NCBI GenBank assembly: GCA_965276815.1 | Contig: CBDIBE010000011.1 | Location: forward strand, 1-64,000 | DNA: 64,000 nt | Direction: 5' to 3' | Origin: JAVVHH01 sp965276815 | GTDB taxonomy: Bacteria; Pseudomonadota; Alphaproteobacteria; Acetobacterales; Acetobacteraceae | Part shown: piece by piece, positions 41,174 to 50,223 of the stretch | How the letters are laid out: each line of letters opens with the position of its first letter | Position numbering within the stretch: the stretch's first letter is position 1 | Made by a program: the position numbers and the translations under genes | Notes under the pieces: model-generated | Seen by the model: only the letters and a program-made list of their open reading frames with translations | What the model was told of the DNA's origin: nothing | Databases searched by the model: none

Positions 41174-41950
41174 CTACTTGTCGTTGGCCGTGAGATTGTA
41201 AGTGTGGATCACGTATTTCAGCGTCGTGCCATAATTAGGATCAGTCGCATAAACCCCGGTCAGCGCGTCAGCAAATGCGTCCGGATCGTCTTTGAACTCC
41301 ATCGCCTTCTTATAGGGCGCACCGGTGGCCAGCAGCCTGCCATGCGCGTCGAACGCGTCCGCCAGCGAATCGAACTTGCGGAACGGCTGTTGCAACGTCT
41401 CGCTCTGCCCGTCGATAACCTCGCGGGTCATGCTCTCGACCGAGGGCTCGCCGGCCCGCGCCTTGATGCCGAACGGGTTGTTGCTGTCCGGCGGCATCGC
41501 CGCGCCCCACGCACTCTCGACCGCCCACTGCGCCATGGTAATCGAAGCCGGTATGCTCCATTTCAGCTTCGACTGCACCGCCGCATCCACCACCTCGGGT
41601 GGCACCTTGCCGAACCGCCCCATCGCCCCCGGCTTGGGCGGCTCGATCAAGGGACGCGCCGCCAGGTCGTAATACGTCCGGCTGTTGGGCTCGACCACGC
41701 CGGTCGGCGGGATCATCTTCTCCACCACCGCCTGGTAGGCCTCGATCGCCAGCACAGTCCCGATATCGGCCACACCCGTCACCGGGACCGGCGAGTGCGG
41801 TTGCGGCAACCGCTCGTTCAGCAGCGACTGGATGACGAATACGTCTTTGGGGGAATTCGCGCCCTCGCGCCCGACGCTGTCGAAGATCGGCGGCGCGATC
41901 CGGCCCATCTCGTCGGTGCTCAGAATGACTTGCGAAGGCACCAGCGCCAC
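41174..41950 (-). CDS. Glucosaminidase-domain peptidoglycan hydrolase
   Basis: The C-terminal part (about residues 130-258) is a glucosaminidase domain of the FlgJ type: IPASITMAQWAVESAWGAAM with the likely catalytic Glu, NNPFGIKARAG, FRKFDSLADAFDAHGRLL and a C-terminal DPNYGTTLKYVIHTY. The N-terminal part (KDVFVIQSLLNERLPQPHS) resembles a peptidoglycan-binding helical module. There is no signal peptide, so export would need another route. The gene diverges from tssL, so a role in T6SS passage through the wall, or as an effector, is plausible inference. The start is uncertain: a GTG at 41950 is used here, while another GTG at 42007 is possible. Confidence 0.78.
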   Translation of the reverse strand: MALVPSQVILSTDEMGRIAPPIFDSVGREGANSPKDVFVIQSLLNERLPQPHSPVPVTGVADIGTVLAIEAYQAVVEKMIPPTGVVEPNSRTYYDLAARPLIEPPKPGAMGRFGKVPPEVVDAAVQSKLKWSIPASITMAQWAVESAWGAAMPPDSNNPFGIKARAGEPSVESMTREVIDGQSETLQQPFRKFDSLADAFDAHGRLLATGAPYKKAMEFKDDPDAFADALTGVYATDPNYGTTLKYVIHTYNLTANDK

Positions 41951-42108
41951 GACTGTGTTCCGAACAAAAAACCCGTCCAAACAACGCATACCCGGGCACT
42001 TGCCCACATACGGCCAAGTGGGCCAGATTGCAACCGAGCCCTAGATTGCTCAATATGGTCCGCTGTGGTACCGAATATGCGGAGCATTCCGCCGCTCCGG
42101 AGCGGGCG

Positions 42109-43449
42109 ATGAGCAACAATCCGTTCGCCGAGCCAGACGACGACCGCACCGTGTTCCGGCCCATGCCGGGTGGCGCGCGCGCGGCGGCGGCCCGCCCTGT
42201 ACCCCCCGAGACCGCCCCGCCCCCGGCCGTTCCGCCAGGCGCCGACCTCGCCGCCTCTGCCGGCGCATTCAGCGCCCCCCTTGTCGCCGCCGCCGCACCC
42301 CTCCTGCAGTTGCTCGCCCGCCTGCGCGAAAGCGCCACCCCACCCGACCAGGGCGACATGCGCGAACGCACCGTCCGCGAGATACGCGAGTTCGAGCGCC
42401 GCGCCCGAGACGCCGGCGTCCCGATGGAGCAGGTCCGCCCCGCCCATTACGCGCTCTGCGTCAGCCTCGACGACGTCGTGCTCAACACGCCCTGGGGCGC
42501 GCATGGCACGTGGAAGCAGCGCACGCTCGCCGCGACCTTCCACCAAGACACCAGCGGCGGCGACGGCTTCTTCGATCAGCTCCGGCTCACCCGCGCCGAC
42601 CCGGCCAAGCACCTCCCGCTGCTCGAACTCCTGTATCTCTGCATGTCGCTCGGCTTCATGGGCCGCTTCCGCGAGGCGCCGGATGGGCAAGAGCGGATGG
42701 ACCGCATCCGCGAGCAGACTTTCGCGATGATTTCCGGCCAACTCCCGCCCAACCCGGAAAATCTCGCCGAGCACTGGGAGGGCGTCGACGCGTCCTTCCG
42801 GCCGAAGCGGACGCGTTTTCCGGTCTGGGTCGGCCTGTGCTTCGCTCTGGCCGCCGCCGCCGGGGGCTTCGTCTGGGTGCTGAACGGCCTCAACGCCGAG
42901 TCCGACGGCATTCTCGAGGCCGCCGTCGCCGCCCCGCCCGCCACCATGCCAACCATCGCCCGGCCGGCCTTCGTCAAGCCGCCCCCGCCGCCGCCAGAAC
43001 CGCCGCCGCCGGGTCCCGCCGACCAAATCCGCAGCGCGCTTGCCACCGAGATCGGCCGCCATGAGCTCAACGTGATCGCGACCCCGTCGGCCACCATCCT
43101 GCGCATTCCCGCGACCACTCTGTTCCCGAGCTCGAATGCCACGCTCGCGGCCGCGGCGCCGCAATTGCTCGATCGGATCGCCACCGTCCTGAAAACCGAG
43201 CCCGGCCCGGTGCGCATCGTCGGCTACACCGACAACCAGCGGATCCATACCGTCGTCTTCCCCTCCAATTTCGCGCTCTCCAATGCCCGCGCCCAAGCCG
43301 TGCGCACCGCGCTCGCCAAGCCGCTCGGCGAGCCGGCCCGGCTGAGCGCCGAGGGCCGCGCCGACGCCGACCCGGTCGCCCCCAACGCGACCGCCGAGGG
43401 TCGCGAACAAAACCGGCGCATCGACATCATCCTCCAACGCGGCCGCTAG
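42109..43449 (+). CDS. tssL: TssL (DotU/ImpK) with C-terminal OmpA domain
   Basis: This 446-aa T6SS inner-membrane protein opens MSNNPFAEPDDDRTVFRPMP, a classic TssL start, so the ATG at 42109 is preferred. The cytoplasmic DotU domain follows (CVSLDDVVLNTPWG, FHQDTSGGDGFFDQL, ELLYLCMSLGFMGRF), then one membrane helix (VWVGLCFALAAAAGGFVWVL) and a Pro-rich linker. A periplasmic OmpA-like domain ends the protein, with RIVGYTDNQRIHTVVFPSNF and NARAQAVRTAL, which should bind peptidoglycan. TssL with TssM forms the membrane complex. It is the first gene of the structural operon, and the gap to tssM is 8 nt. Confidence 0.95.
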   Translation: MSNNPFAEPDDDRTVFRPMPGGARAAAARPVPPETAPPPAVPPGADLAASAGAFSAPLVAAAAPLLQLLARLRESATPPDQGDMRERTVREIREFERRARDAGVPMEQVRPAHYALCVSLDDVVLNTPWGAHGTWKQRTLAATFHQDTSGGDGFFDQLRLTRADPAKHLPLLELLYLCMSLGFMGRFREAPDGQERMDRIREQTFAMISGQLPPNPENLAEHWEGVDASFRPKRTRFPVWVGLCFALAAAAGGFVWVLNGLNAESDGILEAAVAAPPATMPTIARPAFVKPPPPPPEPPPPGPADQIRSALATEIGRHELNVIATPSATILRIPATTLFPSSNATLAAAAPQLLDRIATVLKTEPGPVRIVGYTDNQRIHTVVFPSNFALSNARAQAVRTALAKPLGEPARLSAEGRADADPVAPNATAEGREQNRRIDIILQRGR

Positions 43450-43457
43450 ATTAACTT

Positions 43458-46400
43458 ATGGCCACTTCGGCGCTTCGTTGGTTCATCAGCTTCATCGGCA
43501 TCCAGCTGCTTTGCGGAATCGTCTGGTTCGTCGGCCCGATCTGGCCGCCGCTCGACGACTGGCTGCCGCGCGCCGCCATCATTGCCGCCCTTGCCGTCGC
43601 CTGGGCCATCGGCAACCTGGTGCTCGATCTGCGGCGCCTCAGCCGCGAGAAGGCGCTCGCCGCCGGCGTCGTGGGCGGCCAAGCCGAAGCCGCCGAGGCC
43701 CGCGCGCTGCACGAGAAGCTCGCCACCGCGATGGCCCTGCTGCGCAAGGCCAAAGGCAAGCGCGGCGCCCTCTATGAGCAGCCCTGGTACGTCATCATCG
43801 GCCCGCCCGGCGCCGGTAAAACCACGGCCTTGATGAACGCCGGCCTAGAATTCCCGCTCGCCGAGCAGATCGGCAAGGGCCCGCTCGACGGCGTCGGTGG
43901 CACGCGCTTGTGTGAGTGGTGGTTCACCGAGCACGCCGTCCTGATCGACACCGCCGGCCGCTACACCACCCAGGATTCCGACGCCGCCGTGGATAAGGCC
44001 GGCTGGGATACCTTCCTCGGCCTGCTCAAACGCACGCGCCCGAAACAGCCGCTCAACGGCGTGCTCGTCGCCATCGCGCTCACCGATGTCGTTGCCGACC
44101 CGCGCGCCGGCGGTCCGCCCGACCGCCTGGCCCACGCCCGCGCCATCCGCCGCCGCATCGCCGAGCTGCAAGACCGGCTCGGCGTCCGCATCCCAGTCTA
44201 CGCCGTGTTCACCAAGGTGGACCTGCTGTCCGGCTTCATGGAGTTCTTCGGCGACCTCGACCGCGAGCAGCGCGAGCAGGTCTGGGGCGTGACCTTCCCC
44301 TTCGACGCCAAGGGTGCCAGCAACGTCCTCGCGTCCTTCGCCGCCGAGTTCAAACGCCTCGCCGCTACCCTCGAGCGCCGCATGTTCTCGCGGCTGCAGA
44401 GCGAACCCAGCCCCGAGCGCCGCGCCCTCGTCAGCGCCTTCCCCGGCCAATTCGCGACCGTCGGCGCGCCGATGACCGAGTTCCTCAACGAGGCCTTCGC
44501 ACCGCGCCCGAGCGAGCCCGCCGCGCTGCTCCGCGGCGTCTACCTCACCTCCGCCACCCAAGAGGGCGCGCCGATCGACCGGCTAACCGCGGCCATCGCC
44601 CGCGCCTTCGGCCTCGACCATCGCCAAGCCCCCCGGCTGCGCCCGGAGGCCGGCCGCACCTTCTTCCTGACCAAGCAGCTCCGCGAGGTCGTGTTCCGCG
44701 AAGCCATGCTGGTCTCGAACCGGCCCGGCGCGCGCCGCCGGGTCATGCTGGCGCGCGCCACCGGCTTCGCCCTGTGCCTGCTGCTGGTCGCGGCGGCAGG
44801 CGCGCTGCTGTGGCGCGAACGCTCGTCCGCCCAAGCCAATATCGACAGCGCGCAGACCGCTCTCGCCGCCTACGGGCAGGAAGCCACCGGCCTGCCGCTC
44901 GACCCGGTGGAGGACGCCGACCTCGCCCGGCTCGTCCCGCTGCTCGACCGCGCCCGCGGACTGCCCTTCGGCTATGACATTAACCCTGTCGCCACCACTG
45001 GCGAACTCGGCCTCTCGCAGGAAGGCAAGCTCGGCGAGGCCGCCCGCGAACTCTATCGGCACGCCCTCGAATACGCGCTGTTCCCCCGCCTGGTCTGGCG
45101 TGTCGAGGCGCAGCTGCGCGGCAACCTGACCCAGCCCGATTTCGAATACGAAGCGACCCGCGTCTACCTCATGCTGGGCGGCGCCGGCCCGCTGGACCGC
45201 GCGCTGGTGCGCGACTGGATGACGCTCGACTGGGAGGAGACCTACCCCGGCGCCTCCAACGCCGCGCTCCGCACCAGCCTGTCGCACCATCTCGATGCGC
45301 TGCTGGACAATCCCCTGCCCTCCGTCACGCTCAACGGCGACCTGGTCGCCGCCGCCCGCGCCACCTTCAACCGCGTCACCCTGGCGCAGCGCGTCTACTC
45401 GCGCATCAAGCCCTCCGCCGACGCGTCCCGCCTGCCGCCCTGGCGCCCCAGCGACGCCCTCGGCGCCGCCGGCGTCCGCGTGTTCATCCGCTCCTCCGGC
45501 AAGCCGCTGACCGACGGCATCCCCGGCTTCTTCACCGTGGACGGATTCTATAAGGTGCTGTTGCCCTCGCTCGGCCGCGCGCTGCAGGACGTGGCGGCCG
45601 AAAGCTGGGTCACCGGCGAGAAAACCGACCTCGGCCCCGACACCCCGGCGATGCGCTCGGCCGAGCAGGACGTCGTGACCCTCTACACCGCCGACTACGC
45701 CCAAGCCTGGGACGCCATGCTGGCCGACATCGACGTCGCCCCGATCCGCAGCATCCCGCAGGCGGCGCAAGACCTCTACATCCTCGCCTCGCCGGATTCG
45801 CCGATGCGCGCCCTGATCGCCGCGATCGCCCACCAGGTCGGCCTCGCCGCCGCCGCGCCGCCGCCATCGGCCGCCGCCGCCTCCAACGATCCGGAGCGCA
45901 ACCGCCTCAACGCCCTCTACGGCAGGGCGGCAGGCGGGCAAGCGCCCGTGGCGCCCGGCCACGAGATCGACGATCGTTACCAGCCGTTGCGCAATCTGCT
46001 GCAGCCGGGCGTGCTCGATCAGACGCTGAAGCCGCTCACCGATCTGCAGCAGCAACTCGCAAAAATGGCCGCCTCCGCCAACCATGCCGGGGCCACGCCC
46101 GACGCGGGCAGCGCCGACCCGGTCGTCGCGTTGCGCACCGAGGCGTTGCGCCAGCCACAGCCCTTGCAGCGCTGGCTCAACTCGATCGCCGCCAGCGGCC
46201 TGGCGCTGCGCGGCGGCGGCGCCAAGGACCAGATCATCGCTGCCTTCAAGGCCGGCGGCGGCCCGGGTGCGCTCTGCCCGGTGGTCGTCAACAACAAATA
46301 CCCGTTCACCCCAGGCGCCACCAACGAGGCCACGCTCGACGAATTCGGCAAGCTGTTCGCCCCCGGCGGCGTGCTCGACGCCTTCTTCAACACCCAGCTC

Positions 46401-46937
46401 AAACCCTACGTGGACACCAACGTCCGGCCCTGGAAACCGCAGCCGGTCGAGGGCGTGAGCCCGCCCGTGACCGCCGCCGATCTCCAGCAATTTCAGCGCG
46501 CCGCCGCCATCCGCGACCTGTTCTTTGCCCAAGGAAGCACACAGGGTGGCACCACGACGCCGAAAGTGCGCTTCGACCTGACGCCGCTCGGCGTTGATCC
46601 GGGAGCGACTTCCATGTTGCTCGACTTGGGCTCCGCCACCCTCAACTTCTCCGGTGGTCCGCCGCGCCCCGCGCAAATCACCTGGCCGCCACCGCAACCC
46701 GGCCCGGTGAAGCTGACCTGGCAACCGCCCGCGCCCGGCAGCCCGGGGTTGCAGGAACAAGGCGCCTGGGCACTGTTCCGTTTGTTCGCCCGCGGCACGT
46801 TCAAGCCCGCCGGAGGCGACCGTACGACGCTCACGCTGAAGGACGGCGATCGAAGCGCCGTGCTCGAGCTGCGCACGGCTGCCAACCCGTTCGCCTCCGC
46901 CTTGCTGCAAGAATTCCGCTGCCCATCAGTCCAGTAA
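43458..46937 (+). CDS. tssM: TssM (IcmF/VasK), T6SS membrane complex
   Basis: This 1159-aa protein has two N-terminal membrane segments (residues about 10-29 and 38-56), a cytoplasmic NTPase-like domain with an intact Walker A GPPGAGKTT (Lys121) and LIDTAGRYTTQ, and a third membrane segment (about residue 436, GFALCLLLVAAAGALLW). The large periplasmic region has IcmF-related and C-terminal TssM features such as WRVEAQLRGNLTQPDFEYEA and LFRLFARGTF. The length is normal for TssM. It binds TssL in the inner membrane and would contact TssJ in the outer membrane, but no tssJ gene is present. A two-tier stem-loop follows the stop. Confidence 0.95.
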   Translation: MATSALRWFISFIGIQLLCGIVWFVGPIWPPLDDWLPRAAIIAALAVAWAIGNLVLDLRRLSREKALAAGVVGGQAEAAEARALHEKLATAMALLRKAKGKRGALYEQPWYVIIGPPGAGKTTALMNAGLEFPLAEQIGKGPLDGVGGTRLCEWWFTEHAVLIDTAGRYTTQDSDAAVDKAGWDTFLGLLKRTRPKQPLNGVLVAIALTDVVADPRAGGPPDRLAHARAIRRRIAELQDRLGVRIPVYAVFTKVDLLSGFMEFFGDLDREQREQVWGVTFPFDAKGASNVLASFAAEFKRLAATLERRMFSRLQSEPSPERRALVSAFPGQFATVGAPMTEFLNEAFAPRPSEPAALLRGVYLTSATQEGAPIDRLTAAIARAFGLDHRQAPRLRPEAGRTFFLTKQLREVVFREAMLVSNRPGARRRVMLARATGFALCLLLVAAAGALLWRERSSAQANIDSAQTALAAYGQEATGLPLDPVEDADLARLVPLLDRARGLPFGYDINPVATTGELGLSQEGKLGEAARELYRHALEYALFPRLVWRVEAQLRGNLTQPDFEYEATRVYLMLGGAGPLDRALVRDWMTLDWEETYPGASNAALRTSLSHHLDALLDNPLPSVTLNGDLVAAARATFNRVTLAQRVYSRIKPSADASRLPPWRPSDALGAAGVRVFIRSSGKPLTDGIPGFFTVDGFYKVLLPSLGRALQDVAAESWVTGEKTDLGPDTPAMRSAEQDVVTLYTADYAQAWDAMLADIDVAPIRSIPQAAQDLYILASPDSPMRALIAAIAHQVGLAAAAPPPSAAAASNDPERNRLNALYGRAAGGQAPVAPGHEIDDRYQPLRNLLQPGVLDQTLKPLTDLQQQLAKMAASANHAGATPDAGSADPVVALRTEALRQPQPLQRWLNSIAASGLALRGGGAKDQIIAAFKAGGGPGALCPVVVNNKYPFTPGATNEATLDEFGKLFAPGGVLDAFFNTQLKPYVDTNVRPWKPQPVEGVSPPVTAADLQQFQRAAAIRDLFFAQGSTQGGTTTPKVRFDLTPLGVDPGATSMLLDLGSATLNFSGGPPRPAQITWPPPQPGPVKLTWQPPAPGSPGLQEQGAWALFRLFARGTFKPAGGDRTTLTLKDGDRSAVLELRTAANPFASALLQEFRCPSVQ

Positions 46938-46940
46938 AAA

Positions 46941-46973
46941 GTTCCGCTGGACACGCCGACGTGTTTGCGGAAC
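46941..46973 (+). promoter_or_regulatory. Two-tier hairpin between tssM and tssA
   Basis: An outer stem GTTCCGC (46941-46947) / GCGGAAC (46967-46973) encloses an inner stem ACACG / CGTGT with a CCGA loop. On the plus strand no T-tract follows. On the minus strand the hairpin is followed by TTTTT, so it best fits a minus-oriented terminator, or it may act as a two-way element that lowers tssA-clpV transcription from the tssL promoter. Confidence 0.5.
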
Positions 46974-47062
46974 ATTAAATTCGCGATTTTTCAACCGAGG
47001 TGGGCGGATGGCGGGGCGCGCGCATGCTGACGTTGCCTTCTCGCGGCCGCTGCTAGGCTGAT

Positions 47063-48115
47063 ATGGCGCCGCTCGACGCCATTGGGCTGCCGCCGGTCAC
47101 GGCCGAATCGCCTGCGGGCGAAAATCTGGAGCTCGACGCCCAGTTCGGCGAGCTCGAGCGTGCCGCGCAGGGCAAGCCAGAAGTCCAATATGGCAGCACG
47201 ATCGAAGCAGCGGTCCCGCCCGACTGGAAAGAAACGATCGCGATCGCCGAAGCGCTCAACCAGCGCACACACGATCTGCGGATATTAGTGCATCTCGCCA
47301 TCGCCCGCCTCAACATGCAGGGCATCCCGGAGTTCGCCGCCGCCGTCCGCCTGATCCGTCAGCAGCTTGAGGATTGCTGGGCCGAAGTCCATCCGCAACT
47401 CGACCCGGAAGACGACAACGACCCCCTGCTGCGCTCCAACGCCGTCTTCCGGCTGCGAGACCCAGCCCGCGTGCAGCGGCCGCTGCGCGATACGCCGCTC
47501 GCCACCGCCAAGCTGATCGGCCCGGTGACCTGGCGTGACATCGCCGTGCTCAACGGCTCGATGGAGGCGGAGCCTGGGCGCGAGAAAAAGTCCGAGTCCG
47601 AGGTCGTCGGCATCTTCTCCGCAACCGATCAGGCTCGGCTCGAAGCCGTTCGCGACGGCGTGGACAGCCTGCTGACCGACGTCGTCGCCATTTCCGCCGC
47701 GTTCGACCACAACGCCTCGGTCGGCAGCGGGCCGAATTACGAGGATTTGATCAAGCTGCTACGCGACATCCAACGCGAATTGCGTCGCTTCGAGCAGGCG
47801 GCGACACCGGCCGAAGGCGACGCCGCCGCCGCCGATGCCGGTGATGAGCCCGCGCAATCGGCGCGCGCGAGCGGCCCGGGGCGCAGCTTTGCCAGCATCC
47901 AAGCGATCACTGCGCTGACCAAGCGCGAGGACGCACTGCATGCGCTGCAGCTCGCCGCCTCCTATTTTCGCACCCAGGAGCCATCCAGCCCCCTGCCCCT
48001 GCTGATCGATCGCGCATCGCGCTTGGCCGGGATGGAGTTCATGGACATCCTGCGCGACCTCGCACCCGACGGGCTCAGCCAGGCACAGACCATCGCGGGT
48101 ACGACAACAGAGTGA
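47063..48115 (+). CDS. tssA: TssA (ImpA-type), T6SS baseplate/sheath assembly protein
   Basis: This 350-aa protein has the ImpA N-terminal domain (SPAGENLELDAQFGELERAA, VPPDWKETIAIAEALNQRTH, DLRILVHLAIARLNMQGIPE) and a variable linker rich in Glu and Ala. The C-terminal domain has SFASIQAITALTKREDALHA and PLPLLIDRASRLAGMEFMDI. TssA nucleates sheath and tube assembly at the baseplate. The gap after tssM is 125 nt and holds a hairpin, so tssA may have its own promoter. No distinctive RBS is visible directly before the ATG at 47063, which was chosen because conserved sequence begins immediately downstream. Confidence 0.92.
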   Translation: MAPLDAIGLPPVTAESPAGENLELDAQFGELERAAQGKPEVQYGSTIEAAVPPDWKETIAIAEALNQRTHDLRILVHLAIARLNMQGIPEFAAAVRLIRQQLEDCWAEVHPQLDPEDDNDPLLRSNAVFRLRDPARVQRPLRDTPLATAKLIGPVTWRDIAVLNGSMEAEPGREKKSESEVVGIFSATDQARLEAVRDGVDSLLTDVVAISAAFDHNASVGSGPNYEDLIKLLRDIQRELRRFEQAATPAEGDAAAADAGDEPAQSARASGPGRSFASIQAITALTKREDALHALQLAASYFRTQEPSSPLPLLIDRASRLAGMEFMDILRDLAPDGLSQAQTIAGTTTE

Positions 48116-48184
48116 CGAGATCGTTGCGATCGTATAGGATAGCGCCGTGGGCAGGCCCGGCCACAGAGAAGGAAGGATTTGGTC

Positions 48185-48706
48185 TTGGCTAAAGCGAGCA
48201 GTCAGAAGTTCATCAGCCGCAACCGGGCTCCTCGGGTGCAGATCGAATACGAGGTCGAGACGTACGGCTCGGAGAAGAAGATCCAGTTGCCGTTCGTCGT
48301 CGGCGTCATGTCCGACCTGTCCGGCAAACCGAGCGAAGCCCTGCCCGCAGTGGCCGACCGCAAGATGCTTGAAGTCGACATTGATAATTTCGACGACCGC
48401 ATGAAGTCGATCAAGCCCCGCGTCGCCTTCATGGTGCCCAACACGCTGACCGGCGAAGGCAACGTCGCGGTCGACATCACCTTCGAAAGCATGGACGATT
48501 TCTCGCCGGGCGCGGTGGCCAAGAAGGTCGACAGCTTGGCCAAGCTGCTCGAAGCGCGGACGCAGCTCTCCAACCTCCTGACCTATATGGATGGCAAAAG
48601 CGGTGCGGAATCGCTGATCGCCAAGGTGCTGCAGGATCCGGCCTTGCTGAGCACGCTGGCCACCGCGCCAGCACCATCAGCCGCCGGCACCGGAAAGGAG
48701 GAGTAA
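48185..48706 (+). CDS. tssB: TssB (VipA), T6SS contractile sheath small subunit
   Basis: This 173-aa sheath protein has KASSQKFISRNRAPRVQIEY at the start and LPFVVGVMSDLSGK and RKMLEVDIDNFDDRMKSIKP, all family landmarks. The C-terminal half has SMDDFSPGAVAKKVDSLAKL and a final TYMDGKSGAESLIAKVL. With TssC it forms the contractile sheath around the Hcp tube. No ATG fits; a TTG at 48185 is used because AAGGAAGG lies 8-16 nt upstream and the protein then begins MAKASSQKF. Another TTG lies two codons upstream. The gap to tssC is 3 nt, so the two are expressed together. Confidence 0.95.
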   Translation: MAKASSQKFISRNRAPRVQIEYEVETYGSEKKIQLPFVVGVMSDLSGKPSEALPAVADRKMLEVDIDNFDDRMKSIKPRVAFMVPNTLTGEGNVAVDITFESMDDFSPGAVAKKVDSLAKLLEARTQLSNLLTYMDGKSGAESLIAKVLQDPALLSTLATAPAPSAAGTGKEE

Positions 48707-48709
48707 GCG

Positions 48710-50197
48710 ATGTCTGCATCCCAGCTCAATCAGACCGAAGCCGGCGCGACGACGACGGAAGGGCAGAGCGAGTTCGCCTCCCTTTTGACCCGCGAGTTCA
48801 AGCCGAAGAGCGACAAGGCGCGCGAAGCCGTCGAGGGCGCCGTCCAGACGCTGGCCCGGCAGGCGCTCGCCAACACCGGGCTGATCTCCGACGACTCGAT
48901 CCGCTCGATCGAATCGATCATCGCCGCGATCGATGCCAAGCTCACCGAGCAGATCAACCTGATCATCCACCACGCCGAGTTCCAAGCCCTTGAAAGCGCC
49001 TGGCGCGGCCTGCACCACCTCGTCACCAACACCGAAACGGACGAGACGCTCAAGATCAAGGTCTTCAACATCTCCAAGAAAGAAGTGGGACGGACGCTCA
49101 AGAAGTTCCGGGGCACCGCTTGGGACCAGAGCCCGATTTTCAAGAAGGTCTACGAGGAAGAATACGGTCAGTTCGGCGGCGAGCCGTTCGGCCTGTTGGT
49201 CGGTGACTATTATTTCGACCACAGCCCGCAAGACACGCAGTTGCTCGCCGATCTGGGGCAGGTCGCCGCCGCCGCCCACGCCCCGTTCATCGGCGCCGCC
49301 GCGCCGACCGTCATGCAGATGGAGAGTTGGAGCGAGCTCGCCAATCCGCGTGACCTGACCAAGATCTTCCAGACGCCGGAATACGCCGCCTGGCGCTCGC
49401 TGCGCGAGAGTGAGGACTCGCGTTACATCGGCCTGGCCATGCCGCGCTTCCTGGCCCGCCTGCCCTACGGCGCCAAGACCGAACCGGTCGACGAGTTCAA
49501 CTTCGAGGAAGACACCAGCGGCGGCGACAGCGAGAACTACACTTGGTGCAATTCCGCCTACGCGATGGCCACCAACATCACCCGCGCCTTCAAGGTCTAC
49601 GGCTGGTGCTCGCACATCCGCGGCATCGAGAGCGGCGGCGCGGTCGAGGGCCTGCCCTCGCACACCTTCCCTGACGATGACGGCGGCATCGCCCAGAAAT
49701 GCCCAACCGAGATCGCCATCAGCGACCGGCGCGAGGCCGAGTTGGCCAAGAACGGCTTCATGCCGCTCATCTTCAAGAAAAACTCCGACTTCGCCGCCTT
49801 CATCGGCGCGCAATCCCTCCAAAAGCCCCAGGAATATCTCGACCCGGCGGCGACCGCGAACGCCAACCTCTCGGCCCGCCTGCCCTACCTCTTCGCCACC
49901 TGCCGCTTCGCGCACTATTTGAAGTGCATGGTTCGCGACAAGATCGGCGCCACCAGGACTAAGGGACAGCTGCAGACCTGGTTACAAGACTGGCTCAACT
50001 ACTACGTTGACGGATCTCCGGAAACCAGCAGCGAAGAGTGGAAAGCTTCCCATCCGCTTGCAGAAGCCATGGTCGAAATCGAGGAAGACGAGGAGAACCC
50101 CGGATTCTACCGATCCAAGATGTACCTCAAGCCGCATTACCAGCTCGAGGGCCTCTCCATTTCGCTTCGCCTCGTCTCCAAGATGCCTAACAACTAA
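48710..50197 (+). CDS. tssC: TssC (VipB), T6SS contractile sheath large subunit
   Basis: This 495-aa sheath protein has the conserved stretches ESAWRGLHHLVTNTETD, IKVFNISKKEV, PFGLLVGDYYFDHSPQD, PRFLARLPYG, EDTSGGDSENYTWCNSAY, GWCSHIRGIESGGAVEGLP and a C-terminal GLSISLRLVSKMP. The usual TssC length is about 490-500, so it appears complete. It makes the outer layer that ClpV disassembles after contraction. The start ATG at 48710 lies 3 nt after tssB, with a GGAGGAG-type RBS overlapping the tssB end. Hcp follows after 26 nt. Confidence 0.97.
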   Translation: MSASQLNQTEAGATTTEGQSEFASLLTREFKPKSDKAREAVEGAVQTLARQALANTGLISDDSIRSIESIIAAIDAKLTEQINLIIHHAEFQALESAWRGLHHLVTNTETDETLKIKVFNISKKEVGRTLKKFRGTAWDQSPIFKKVYEEEYGQFGGEPFGLLVGDYYFDHSPQDTQLLADLGQVAAAAHAPFIGAAAPTVMQMESWSELANPRDLTKIFQTPEYAAWRSLRESEDSRYIGLAMPRFLARLPYGAKTEPVDEFNFEEDTSGGDSENYTWCNSAYAMATNITRAFKVYGWCSHIRGIESGGAVEGLPSHTFPDDDGGIAQKCPTEIAISDRREAELAKNGFMPLIFKKNSDFAAFIGAQSLQKPQEYLDPAATANANLSARLPYLFATCRFAHYLKCMVRDKIGATRTKGQLQTWLQDWLNYYVDGSPETSSEEWKASHPLAEAMVEIEEDEENPGFYRSKMYLKPHYQLEGLSISLRLVSKMPNN

Positions 50198-50207
50198 TCA
50201 ACTAATC
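50192..50207 (+). repeat. 8-bp tandem repeat at the tssC stop
   Basis: AACTAATC occurs twice in tandem, with the tssC TAA stop within the first copy and an AAGGAGAG RBS for hcp just downstream. Slippage here would not change either protein. Confidence 0.6.
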
Positions 50208-50223
50208 AACCAAGGAGAGTGCC

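Noticed and set aside
44583..46910. 775-codon open frame antisense to tssM
   Set aside because: tssM is a clear conserved gene here, and the antisense product has no recognisable motif.
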